From positions 3,286,001 to 3,350,000 of the forward strand of contig OY764903.1 in assembly GCA_963668605.1 (NCBI GenBank): 64,000 nt of DNA, given 5' to 3'. Positions 8,067 to 16,110 of the stretch are shown here, piece after piece; the stretch's first letter is position 1, and each line of letters starts with the position of its first letter. Under the pieces are notes generated by a model that saw only the letters and a program-made list of their open reading frames with translations, was not told the origin of the DNA and made no database searches. This stretch comes from G963668605 sp963668605 (GTDB lineage: Bacteria; Acidobacteriota; Terriglobia; Bryobacterales; Bryobacteraceae). Both the position numbers and the translations under genes were made by a program.

Positions 8067-9587
8067 TTAGCCTTCGATCTTCAGGACGTGCGCGTAATCG
8101 CAGGGCTGGCGATCCGGCATCTGCACCGTAAGGCCATCGACGCTACGCTTGAACTTAAGCGGTTCGGCCACACCCAGCATCTTGACCGAGCGAATCTCGC
8201 CGAACCACAACTTGCGTTCGGAGCCGAGCGATTTCACCACGGCCTGCGAACCGGGCCACGCCAAAGCACTCGCATACAAAGTGCGGCCCTTGGTGGTGAA
8301 GCGAATGTCGCCGCCCGTATAGACCTTCAGCTTGCGCTCGCCGAACTGCCCGCCTTCGGTCTGTGTGGGGCCTTCCCCATACAGTTCCCATGGGCGCGTG
8401 CCGTGGATCGCCTCGCTGTTCATCGCCATCCACTTCGTGATTCCGGCCAGCACCACGTCCTCTTCGGAATCGAGCGTGCCATCCGGGCGCAGCGGAAAAT
8501 TGAGCAACAGGTTGCCGTTCTTGCTGACGATGTCGAGCAACATATCGATCACGATGTCGGCGGTCTTGTACTGCATTCCCTTCTTGTAATACCAGTTGCC
8601 GATGCACGTGTCGGTCTGCCACGGATTCGGATGGATGCCACTCACCACGCCGCGCTCCAGATCGAGCACGCAGCAGCCATCGACGTAGTCGCCGTGCTTG
8701 TCGTCTTTCACATTTTTGATGTTATAGACGGCTTCGAGTTTGCCGCCGTGCCACTTCATGCTCTGGTTGTAGAGGTGCGCGACCATCTGACGCCCAACGT
8801 CGCCGAACGGAATGCCGCCGTCGGTGTAGAGCAGATCGGGCTTGTAGCTATCGATCAGATCCACGATGCGCTTGAGCCACTGCTGCTTCCAGGCCTCGCT
8901 CGGATGCACCGGATACTGAGGATTCGTGTCGTCGTGTTTCGGATGGTACAGATCGACGTATTTCGGATCGTTGCCGTCATACGGCACACCCGCCAGCGGA
9001 CCTTTCTTGTCGCTGCCTTTGTTCGTGTTGAACCAGCTATAGCTGCGCTCGAGATGCTCCGTGACGCCGAAGCGCAGGCCGTTTTTGACCGCTTCCTTCT
9101 GCCACATGCCGACGATGTCCTTCTTCGGACCGACCTTGACGGCGTTCCATTTGTGGTGTTTGGAATTCCAGCAGTCGTAGTTGTCGTGATGGACCGCGAG
9201 CGAGACGAAATACTTCGCGCCCGCAGCCTTGTAGCGCTGCATTAGTTTGGCCGGGTCGAAGTTCTCGGCTTTCCACAGTTGGATGATGTCTTTATAGCCG
9301 AACTTCGAGGGGTGGCCATATTTCTTGAGGTGATATTCATAGAAGGGATCGCCTTCGATGTACATCTTGCGGGCGTACCAGTCTCCGAACTCGCCAACGC
9401 ATTGCGGACCCCAGTGCGCCCAGATGCCAAACTTCGCATCGCGGAACCATTCGGGGTAGTGGTACTGCTTCAACGAGTCCCACGTGGGCTCGAATTTTGA
9501 GGGCGCGGCGGCCCAGGCCGATGAGTTCAATACGGGCGCGGCGGAGCCGAGCAGGCCAAGAGCGGAACGGCGGGTAAGGTTCTTCAT
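8067..9587 (-). CDS. Exported alpha-L-fucosidase (GH29)
   Basis: A 506-residue glycoside hydrolase family 29 enzyme. A Tat-like leader (NLTRRSALGLLGSAAP) gives export. The domain opens with the family pattern WFRDAKFGIWAHWGP, continues with YFVSLAVHHDNYDCW and the GVTEH strand, and has the nucleophile in PDLLYTDGGIPFG (Asp256, equivalent to the WFDG Asp of characterised members). The C-terminal part after about residue 400 is a beta-sandwich typical of the family. It releases L-fucose from fucosylated glycans. It is transcribed divergently from two sulfatases, with 289 bases between the starts, which suggests joint action on a sulfated fucose-containing polysaccharide. Confidence 0.9.
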   Translation of the reverse strand: MKNLTRRSALGLLGSAAPVLNSSAWAAAPSKFEPTWDSLKQYHYPEWFRDAKFGIWAHWGPQCVGEFGDWYARKMYIEGDPFYEYHLKKYGHPSKFGYKDIIQLWKAENFDPAKLMQRYKAAGAKYFVSLAVHHDNYDCWNSKHHKWNAVKVGPKKDIVGMWQKEAVKNGLRFGVTEHLERSYSWFNTNKGSDKKGPLAGVPYDGNDPKYVDLYHPKHDDTNPQYPVHPSEAWKQQWLKRIVDLIDSYKPDLLYTDGGIPFGDVGRQMVAHLYNQSMKWHGGKLEAVYNIKNVKDDKHGDYVDGCCVLDLERGVVSGIHPNPWQTDTCIGNWYYKKGMQYKTADIVIDMLLDIVSKNGNLLLNFPLRPDGTLDSEEDVVLAGITKWMAMNSEAIHGTRPWELYGEGPTQTEGGQFGERKLKVYTGGDIRFTTKGRTLYASALAWPGSQAVVKSLGSERKLWFGEIRSVKMLGVAEPLKFKRSVDGLTVQMPDRQPCDYAHVLKIEG

Positions 9588-9876
9588 AAAGGTTCTCTTT
9601 CCGAACCTTTATAGCTTACTTTATCGCTATCGTGTTGCGCTACATGAAACTTTTCCGGGTCAACGCATTCCGAATTCCGGGACAGCCGTCCCCGCTCCCA
9701 CCGCCTGCACCTCAGAGCCCGGATTTTCGAATGCGCACCAGCGCATTGCGCTTCTCCGGTGAGTGACCCGCACCCGAACCAAGCAGAAAGTTCCGGCCTG
9801 GGGTCTCAGGGTGAGCCTCGAATGTAGATAATTGAAGAGCTGACAATAATTCGCCGTTTGCGGTACGAAACACTTT

Positions 9877-11355
9877 ATGATCACACGACGCACTGCAATT
9901 CAGACTGTGGCCGGCGGCCTCGCCGGCGTTTCAGCAATCCTGGGAGGACAGCGCCGCGCCGGCGATAAGCCGAATCTGCTCTTTCTCTGGACCGACGAGC
10001 AGCGTGCCGACACGATGGCCGCCTATGGCAACACGCGCTACCGTGTGCCGGCGATGAACCGCTTAGCCGCGCAGTCCGTCGTCTTCGACCACCCCTATGT
10101 CGCACAGCCTGTGTGCACGCCCAGCCGTTCCTGTGTCATGACCGGCATGTGGCCGCACCAGAACGGCTGCGTCCGCAACGGCATTCCGCTGAAACCGGAA
10201 ACCAAAACCGTGCCGCAACTGCTGGCCGATTCGGCGTATCGCACCGCCTACATGGGCAAATGGCACCTCGGCGATGAAATCTTCGAACAGCATGGCTTCG
10301 AGGAGTGGAAAGCGATTGAGGATGGCATCTATCGCAGCAACTATTCACCCGGCCGCGACCAGAATGCCCGCAGCGCCTACCATCACTTTCTCCTCCGCAT
10401 GGGTTACAAGCCCGATGGCGACGGAGACTTCAGCCGCAACTTCGCAACCAAATTGCCGGTCGAGCATTCCAAGCCGTCATTCCTTGCGAACGAGGCGTCG
10501 AATTTCATGTTCAAGCACCGCGCCGAGCCGTGGATGTTGTACGTGAACTTCCTCGAACCGCACATGCCATTCGCCAGCGCTCTGGACGATCTGCACAGCG
10601 AAGCGGAGACGCCACTGCTCAACTTCCCGGGCACCCCTTTGGGACCCGAACCGTTATCGTACAAGCGGCGCCGCGGAGAACTGCCCGGCGCCAAAAAGCG
10701 CAAGGGCATCGATGAGACGCAACGCGACAAAGTCCAGCGCCAGGCGCGCAACTACGCGGGACTCTGCTCACTGGTCGACCAGGCGCTGGCCCGCATTCTG
10801 TGGACTCTCGAAATCACTGGCCAGGCTGAGAACACGCTGATCTGCTATACCTCCGACCACGGCGAAATGATGGGCGCGCACGGTCTGATGGCCAAGAGCG
10901 TGATGTATGAAGAGGCCGTTCGCGTGCCGCTTTTGATCAGTGCGCCATTCCGCCACATCCGGCCGCACCATGTAACACAGCCGGTCAGTCACATCGACGT
11001 CGTGCCGACCGTGCTCGACTTGCTCGGCCAGAAGAACCCTGGCTTGCCGGGGCGCAGTCTTGTCCCCGTGCTCGGCGGCCAAGCCCGTCCGGGGAATGAC
11101 GTCTTCCTGGAATGGAACGTCGATAAGAACGACAGCGGCGACGGTCCGAACGGCCGCACGATCATCACTCCCGATGGCTTCAAGCTGGTGCTATACGACT
11201 CGGACCAGTCGATGCTCTTCGATCGCACCAAAGATCCACAGGAATTGAATAATGTCTACGGCAAACCCGCCTACGCCACCGTGCAGAACCGGTTGCGAAA
11301 AAAGATCGAGCAATGGCAGCGGGAGACGAAAGATGAGATGATTCTGCCGGCCTAG
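9877..11355 (+). CDS. Tat-exported sulfatase 2
   Basis: A 492-residue sulfatase. The leader MITRRTAIQTVAGGLAG has a twin arginine. Metal ligands begin at NLLFLWTDEQ (33-42). The formylglycine signature is CTPSR (80-84), followed by SCVMTG, and MGKWHLGDE contains the conserved active-site Lys and His. The later YTSDHGEMMGAHG supplies the Asp/His metal ligands. It is the first gene of a pair; the next sulfatase starts 28 bp after its stop. The divergent GH29 fucosidase suggests a sulfated fucan-like substrate, which is inference from context only. Confidence 0.92.
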   Translation: MITRRTAIQTVAGGLAGVSAILGGQRRAGDKPNLLFLWTDEQRADTMAAYGNTRYRVPAMNRLAAQSVVFDHPYVAQPVCTPSRSCVMTGMWPHQNGCVRNGIPLKPETKTVPQLLADSAYRTAYMGKWHLGDEIFEQHGFEEWKAIEDGIYRSNYSPGRDQNARSAYHHFLLRMGYKPDGDGDFSRNFATKLPVEHSKPSFLANEASNFMFKHRAEPWMLYVNFLEPHMPFASALDDLHSEAETPLLNFPGTPLGPEPLSYKRRRGELPGAKKRKGIDETQRDKVQRQARNYAGLCSLVDQALARILWTLEITGQAENTLICYTSDHGEMMGAHGLMAKSVMYEEAVRVPLLISAPFRHIRPHHVTQPVSHIDVVPTVLDLLGQKNPGLPGRSLVPVLGGQARPGNDVFLEWNVDKNDSGDGPNGRTIITPDGFKLVLYDSDQSMLFDRTKDPQELNNVYGKPAYATVQNRLRKKIEQWQRETKDEMILPA

Positions 11356-11383
11356 TAAAGCTGGTAGATAGATCAGGAGACCA

Positions 11384-12883
11384 ATGAAAAACATGTTCAC
11401 AGCGCAGAGTCCGATTGACAAGAGATTGACGCGGCGGCGTTGGCTGCAACAGGGGCTGATGGCATTCGGCGGATTCGCTCTCAACGCCGCCGGCGCCGCG
11501 CGGCAAAGACCCAACGTTCTTTTCATCGCGGTGGACGATCTGCGCCCGGAACTCGGTTGCTACGGACGCGACTATATCAAGAGCCCCAACATCGACCGCA
11601 TTGCCAGGCAGGGCATGACCTTCAATCGCGCCTACTGCCAGCAAGCGGTTTGTTCGCCTTCCCGGACGAGCCTGCTGACCGGCACGCGGCCCGACACGAC
11701 GAAGGTGTGGGATTTGGTGACCCACTTCCGCGACGCGATGCCCAACGAGGTGACGCTGCCGCAGCACTTCAAACAAAACGGGTACTTCGTGCAGGGTATG
11801 GGCAAGATTTTCCACCCCGGTTACGACGATCCCCGGTCGTGGTCGACACCATGGCAAACGCGCGAGGCGCCGTCCTACGCGCAGTTCAAAACACCAATAG
11901 TCAAGGATGAGGACAAGGCGCCTAAGAGTAAGAAGAAGTCAGGGCCGGCATTTGAATCGGCCGACGTCGCGGATAACTTTTATAGAGACGGCAAGGTGGC
12001 TGAACTCGCGGTGAGCACCTTGCGCGACCTGAGCAAGAAGCAGGAGCCGTTCTTCTTCGCCGTCGGTTTGTCCAAACCCCACCTGCCTTTCGTCTCTCCC
12101 AAGAAATACTGGGACCTCTACGATCCAGCTCAGATCAAGCTTGCTCCCAATCCGTTTCGCCCCAAGGACGCGCCCGAATACGCGCTCGCCACCAGCGGCG
12201 AATTGCGCAACTATCTCGGAATGCCCGCGGAAGGCCCCATTCCCGACAACCTGGCGCGGCAGCTCAAGCACGGCTATTATGCCGCGGTCAGCTATACGGA
12301 TGCGCAAATCGGCAAGGTGCTCGACGAACTCGACCGGCTTGACCTGCGGAAAAACACGATCATCGTTCTGTGGGGCGACCACGGCTGGAAACTCGGCGAA
12401 CATGGCGAGTGGTGCAAACACAGTAACGTGGAAAACGACACCAACGCACCTTTGCTCCTATCTGTACCGGGCATGAAAAATGCCGGCAAACACACCGACG
12501 CGCTGGTGGAGTTTGTGGACATTTATCCCACACTGTCGGAACTGGCGGGAATGCCGCTGCCCAACCACTTGGAGGGGACAAGCTTCAAGCCCGTACTCGA
12601 CGACCCGAAACGTCCATGGAAACCGGCGGCCTTCAGCCAGTACCCGCGTCAGCACCTGATGGGCTATTCCATGCGCACGGATCGTTACCGCTTCACCGTA
12701 TGGGTTGACCGCAAAGACCACTCGAAGATAGACTCAACGGAACTTTACGATCATCAGACCGATCCGCAAGAGAATACAAACATCGCCAAACTGCCGGCGA
12801 ACGCGGATCTCGTCAAGCGCCTGATGGAACAGTGGCGTAAAGGCTGGCAGGGTGCGAAATCGCCCGACGGGCGCGTGCCTTAG
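11384..12883 (+). CDS. Exported sulfatase 3, iduronate-2-sulfatase-like
   Basis: A 499-residue sulfatase with an RBS (AGGAGA) before ATG 11384. The leader KRLTRRRWLQQGLMAFGG has twin arginines. The signature is CSPSR (90-94), and the following TGTRPDTTKVWDLVTHFR is typical of the iduronate-2-sulfatase-like subgroup. Further matches to that subgroup are GMGKIFHPGY, FFFAVGLSKPHLPF and LWGDHGWKLGEHGEW. Human IDS removes 2-O-sulfate from iduronate. Bacterial relatives act on varied uronates or fucose, so the real substrate is open. It forms an operon with sulfatase 2. Confidence 0.92.
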   Translation: MKNMFTAQSPIDKRLTRRRWLQQGLMAFGGFALNAAGAARQRPNVLFIAVDDLRPELGCYGRDYIKSPNIDRIARQGMTFNRAYCQQAVCSPSRTSLLTGTRPDTTKVWDLVTHFRDAMPNEVTLPQHFKQNGYFVQGMGKIFHPGYDDPRSWSTPWQTREAPSYAQFKTPIVKDEDKAPKSKKKSGPAFESADVADNFYRDGKVAELAVSTLRDLSKKQEPFFFAVGLSKPHLPFVSPKKYWDLYDPAQIKLAPNPFRPKDAPEYALATSGELRNYLGMPAEGPIPDNLARQLKHGYYAAVSYTDAQIGKVLDELDRLDLRKNTIIVLWGDHGWKLGEHGEWCKHSNVENDTNAPLLLSVPGMKNAGKHTDALVEFVDIYPTLSELAGMPLPNHLEGTSFKPVLDDPKRPWKPAAFSQYPRQHLMGYSMRTDRYRFTVWVDRKDHSKIDSTELYDHQTDPQENTNIAKLPANADLVKRLMEQWRKGWQGAKSPDGRVP

Positions 12884-13067
12884 GATAAGCCGAGAGTAAC
12901 AATCCCTTCGAAGAGACAAGGCCGACACCGACCCGCTGCAAGTGGTGGTGCAGTGCCGGAGCAGGCGCGCATCGCGCACGAGCACTTTAATTCCGTCCGC
13001 ACGCTGAAGGGAGATTCCGCGCCCGGATTCCGTCAGGAATGGCCGCCCCGCAACTGGAGTCAGGACG

Positions 13068-14084
13068 CTATCCGAGGTCGTTTCGCAGCACGATCCGGTA
13101 CCGGGCCTTGCCGGATTCCAGGCGCTCCAGCGCTTCATTCGCCTGGCTCATCGGGAATTCCTCCGTCACAGGGGCGATGGCGTGCCGGGCGCAAAAGTCC
13201 AGCATGGCAGCCACTGTGGCTGGCGCCCCAGAGGGCGACCCGCTCACGGAGCGCTGTGCGGCGAGCAACGTGAACGCCGGAACCGGAATCGGCTCGGGCG
13301 TAACGCCGACCACGTGAAGGCGGCCTTTGGGCGCGAGCGCGGAAAGGTACGCAGTCCAATTCAGACTGGCGTTAACAGTGGACAGAATGAAATCGAAGCT
13401 CCCCGCGCAGCGGGTCAACTGTTCTTCGGAATGCGTATCCACCACGTGGTGCGCCCCCATCTTCCTCGCCTCCTCGGCCTTCGAGGCGGACGACGTGAAG
13501 GCGGTCACATCACAGCCCCACTTGTTCAGAAATTGCAGCGCCAGGTGCCCCAGGCCGCCGATACCAATTACGCCGACCCGGTGGGTAGGCAAGACGCCGC
13601 ACTGCAGAAGCGGATTGAACACCGTAATGCCGCCGCAAAGCAGCGGCCCGGCCTTCGCCAGGTCGATGCCGCCTGGAATTGGAGTCGCCCAGGCCCAGTG
13701 GCACCGGACCCTGCTGGCGAATGCGCCCGGCCTACCCACGATGGTCTGTTCGAGGGACTCGCACATGTTGTGATTACCGGTGAGGCACTGGCGGCAGTGC
13801 AGGCAACTGCCGGAGTTCCAGCCGAGGCCCACGGTCTGGCCCACGCGCACCGCCTTCGCGTCCCGGCCAACGGCCACGACGGTCCCGATGGCCTCATGTC
13901 CAGGGACGAACGGATACCGCGTGAATTGCCATTCGTTCTTCAACATGGAAAGGTCGGAATGGCAGATCCCGCAGTACTGAACTGCGATTTCCACCTGCGC
14001 GTCTCCCAGCGGTCCGGCGTCGTACGAGTACGGATTCAGCAGTCCACGCGAATCGCCGGCGGCCAGCGCTTGAATTTCAGCCAT
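13068..14084 (-). CDS. Zinc-dependent alcohol dehydrogenase (MDR family)
   Basis: A 338-residue medium-chain dehydrogenase/reductase. The catalytic zinc ligands are in CGICHSDLSML and PGHEAIG. The structural zinc lobe is complete: CLHCRQCLTGNHNMC has the C-x2-C-x2-C-x7-C spacing. The Rossmann glycine motif is GIGGLGHLALQF. It oxidises alcohols or reduces aldehydes with NAD(P)H. The overall pattern is close to the AdhC/YahK and cinnamyl-alcohol dehydrogenase branch, which often prefers NADPH and aromatic or medium-chain aldehydes. It stands alone, opposite in direction to the neighbouring sulfatases. Confidence 0.9.
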   Translation of the reverse strand: MAEIQALAAGDSRGLLNPYSYDAGPLGDAQVEIAVQYCGICHSDLSMLKNEWQFTRYPFVPGHEAIGTVVAVGRDAKAVRVGQTVGLGWNSGSCLHCRQCLTGNHNMCESLEQTIVGRPGAFASRVRCHWAWATPIPGGIDLAKAGPLLCGGITVFNPLLQCGVLPTHRVGVIGIGGLGHLALQFLNKWGCDVTAFTSSASKAEEARKMGAHHVVDTHSEEQLTRCAGSFDFILSTVNASLNWTAYLSALAPKGRLHVVGVTPEPIPVPAFTLLAAQRSVSGSPSGAPATVAAMLDFCARHAIAPVTEEFPMSQANEALERLESGKARYRIVLRNDLG

Positions 14085-14410
14085 GTAATTCCTCCTTCTC
14101 TCGATGGTGCCACGACAGGCGCTTCAGGGTACCCTAAAATTGCATTCTTTCTCCAGTGGGACGGTCGGGTGTCCCTCCTCGGCCAGCGATGCGACGTGCC
14201 CAATTGGCAGGGTGGCCGGGTTCCCAGACCGGAGCCTACTCGTGAGAGGCGTCCCACCAGCATCGACTACCGGCCGCCGACCCGTCACAGGTGGAGGCGA
14301 TTCGGGTCGGTTTTCCCGCGTCCGGCTAGCCACCAGCGCGTCCATGCTGCGAGGACAGTGGCTTCATAGTCCCGATTTTTCCCGGTCCTAACGCGAGCGC
14401 GCCTCGCTAT
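14085..14410. other. Intergenic region before the IS
   Basis: About 326 bases between the alcohol dehydrogenase start and the left target duplication. No reading frame here has a recognisable product, and I see no RNA gene. It must hold the alcohol dehydrogenase promoter, but I could not pick one with confidence. Confidence 0.4.
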
Positions 14411-14425
14411 GTTCACAAAAAAGTA
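14411..14425. repeat. Left 15-bp target-site duplication of the IS
   Basis: GTTCACAAAAAAGTA occurs here and again at 15980-15994, directly abutting the two ends of the insertion sequence. The next base (T) is also shared, so the direct repeat could be read as 16 bp. Confidence 0.8.
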
Positions 14426-14520
14426 TGTTGCGCGTTTTTGATAATGTCCCCTATAGCGTTCATTAGAAGTGTCCCCTAAACCGAAAGCTTCCTTAGGAGG
14501 CGGGATTGGGGAGAACAGCG

Positions 14521-15843
14521 ATGAGCGAGCGGGAGTTGAGGCGAGCAGCGGTGCTGGCGCAGGTGAAAAGTGGGATCTGGACGCTCGTGGAAGCGGCCGA
14601 GCGCATGGAGCTGAGCTATCGCCAAAGCAAGCGATTGTGGAAGCGTTACGCGAAGCACGGCGCGGCGGGATTGGTGCATGGCAGCGCCGGACGAAGTTCC
14701 AATCGGGCCAAGCCCAAGAAGATCCGCGCGAAGGTGGTGCGCCTAATCCGCCAGAAGTATGCGGGCGCAGTGGGCGAACGCTTTGGGCCGACGCTGGCCG
14801 CCGAGCATCTGGCCAGCGAAGACCAGATCGAGCTGTCGGCCAGCACGGTCAGGCGCTGGATGCTGGCGGAGGGATTGTGGAGCCGTGCCAGAAAGGTGCG
14901 CCAGCATCGACAAAGAAGAGCACGGCGCGAGCACTTCGGCGAACTGGTGCAACTGGACGGCAGCTTCCATGAATGGCTGGAAGGACGTGGGCCGCGTGGC
15001 TGCCTGATGAACCTGGTGGACGATGCCACTTCAACCACGCTGTGCCGCCTGGGCGAACAGGAAACGATCTGGGCCGCCGTGGACGTATTGAAGGCCTGGA
15101 TGGAGCAGTACGGCGTTCCCCGAGCGCTCTACACGGACTGGAAAAACGTCTATGTTCGCAAGCCCAGCGCCAAGGAGCAGTTGCACGGAACGTCCGCTGT
15201 GACGCAGTTTGGACGCATGTGTGAGCGGCTGGGAATCAAGATCATCGCGGCCGGATCGCCCGAGGCCAAGGGTCGCGTGGAGCGCAACCATGGCACGCAT
15301 CAGGACCGGCTGGTGAAGAAGCTGCGGCGCAAAAAGATCGCCACGCACCAGGCGGTGAACCAATATCTGGAGCAGGAGTATTGCGACGAGCACAACCGGC
15401 GCTTCGCCGTCGATGCCAGCTCAGCGGTGGATTATCATCTGCCCAGACCGGGAGCCAAGCAACTGCGCGAGATTTTCCGTTTGGAGACGGAGCGTGTGCT
15501 GGGTAACGATTGGGTGGTACGGCATGAGAATCGCTTCTATCAAGTGGAAGGGCAGAGCCGGAATTACGCACCAGCGAAAAGTAAAGTGACAGTGTGCGAG
15601 TGGGAAGACGGGACGAAGGAGATTCACTACCGGGGGCGGAAGCTGAACTGGCATGAGATCCAGGAGCGGCCACAGAAGCCGGAAGTGGTCGCCGCGAAAC
15701 GGCGGAGGCCGTTGACGCCCGCTGCAGCACACATGCCGGATCACCCGTGGCGGAGAAGCTATCAAGACATGAAAGCGGCGGGTGCACACAGGGCTGCGGA
15801 AGGCGCGCGAATTTCCGTGGCCTCGGCCTGCGCTCCGCCCTAA
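14521..15843 (+). CDS. ISNCY family DDE transposase
   Basis: A 440-residue transposase. ATG 14521 is preceded by GGGGAG and is favoured over an in-frame TTG 15 bases earlier. Residues 1-60 form a helix-turn-helix region (LVEAAERMELSYRQSKRLWK), then a second DNA-binding segment, then an integrase-fold core. The probable catalytic Asp residues are in LVQLDGSFHEW and ALYTDWKNVY, and the Glu in GSPEAKGRVERNHGTHQDRL. The C-terminus (ISVASACAPP) is encoded by the 5' arm of an 18-bp stem and may not be original. The product cuts and rejoins the IS ends. Confidence 0.9.
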   Translation: MSERELRRAAVLAQVKSGIWTLVEAAERMELSYRQSKRLWKRYAKHGAAGLVHGSAGRSSNRAKPKKIRAKVVRLIRQKYAGAVGERFGPTLAAEHLASEDQIELSASTVRRWMLAEGLWSRARKVRQHRQRRARREHFGELVQLDGSFHEWLEGRGPRGCLMNLVDDATSTTLCRLGEQETIWAAVDVLKAWMEQYGVPRALYTDWKNVYVRKPSAKEQLHGTSAVTQFGRMCERLGIKIIAAGSPEAKGRVERNHGTHQDRLVKKLRRKKIATHQAVNQYLEQEYCDEHNRRFAVDASSAVDYHLPRPGAKQLREIFRLETERVLGNDWVVRHENRFYQVEGQSRNYAPAKSKVTVCEWEDGTKEIHYRGRKLNWHEIQERPQKPEVVAAKRRRPLTPAAAHMPDHPWRRSYQDMKAAGAHRAAEGARISVASACAPP

Positions 15844-15896
15844 ACGCTCGGCCTAACGGCCTCGCAGGGCTCCGCTCCGGCCGAGGCCACGGAAAT
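15811..15896. repeat. 18-bp perfect inverted repeat across the transposase stop
   Basis: ATTTCCGTGGCCTCGGCC (15811-15828) is exactly complementary to 15879-15896, with 50 bases between. Inside, CCTGCG and CGCAGG can pair further, as can GGCC around TAAC. The transposase stop codon (15841-15843) is in the loop. It could be a terminator for the IS transcript or a small palindromic element inserted near the gene end. Confidence 0.7.
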
Positions 15897-15979
15897 CCAA
15901 CTGGCTACGAAGAGAAGAAGTGCATGGGGACACTTCTAATGAACGGAGCATGGGGACATTTCTAATAACCGTTGACACA

Positions 15980-15994
15980 GTTCACAAAAAAGTA
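15980..15994. repeat. Right 15-bp target-site duplication of the IS
   Basis: This is the second copy of GTTCACAAAAAAGTA, immediately followed by TTGACA, the putative -35 box of the cytochrome gene. The insertion therefore landed at the upstream edge of that promoter. Confidence 0.8.
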
Positions 15995-16022
15995 TTGACA
16001 TCTACAACTTTAAGAGTTAAAT
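15995..16022 (+). promoter_or_regulatory. Putative promoter of the multihaem cytochrome gene
   Basis: TTGACA (15995-16000), a 16-base spacer and TTAAAT (16017-16022) fit a housekeeping sigma promoter, with 6/6 and 4/6 matches. It lies 89 bases upstream of the GTG start and just outside the IS. Read by eye only. Confidence 0.45.
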
Positions 16023-16110
16023 ACCTATTTGCCCTCCTGCTTTCGGCGGGCAGTGAGTGGGCACCTACCGTGGGTGTTCCGGGAGACTCGTTTAGCTCTG
16101 AGGTGGATGA

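Larger units (their letters stand above)
14426..15979 (+). mobile_element. Complete ISNCY-type (IS1202-like) insertion sequence
   Basis: A 1554-bp element bounded by 15-bp direct repeats. Both ends start 5'-TGT when read inward. Each end carries two copies of a GTCCCC-containing motif: an outer AATGTCCCC (14443-14451; complement 15952-15960) and an inner perfect 19-bp inverted repeat GTTCATTAGAAGTGTCCCC (14458-14476; complement 15926-15944). A single DDE transposase gene fills it. TGT ends and long target duplications are, as I recall, features of IS1202-related elements of the ISNCY group. Both ends and the transposase look intact, so it may be recent and active. Confidence 0.85.

Noticed and set aside
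8088..9245. A 385-residue plus-strand frame opposite the fucosidase gene
   Set aside because: It is His/Arg/Val-rich with no domain, whereas the minus strand encodes a full GH29 enzyme. It is an antisense shadow.
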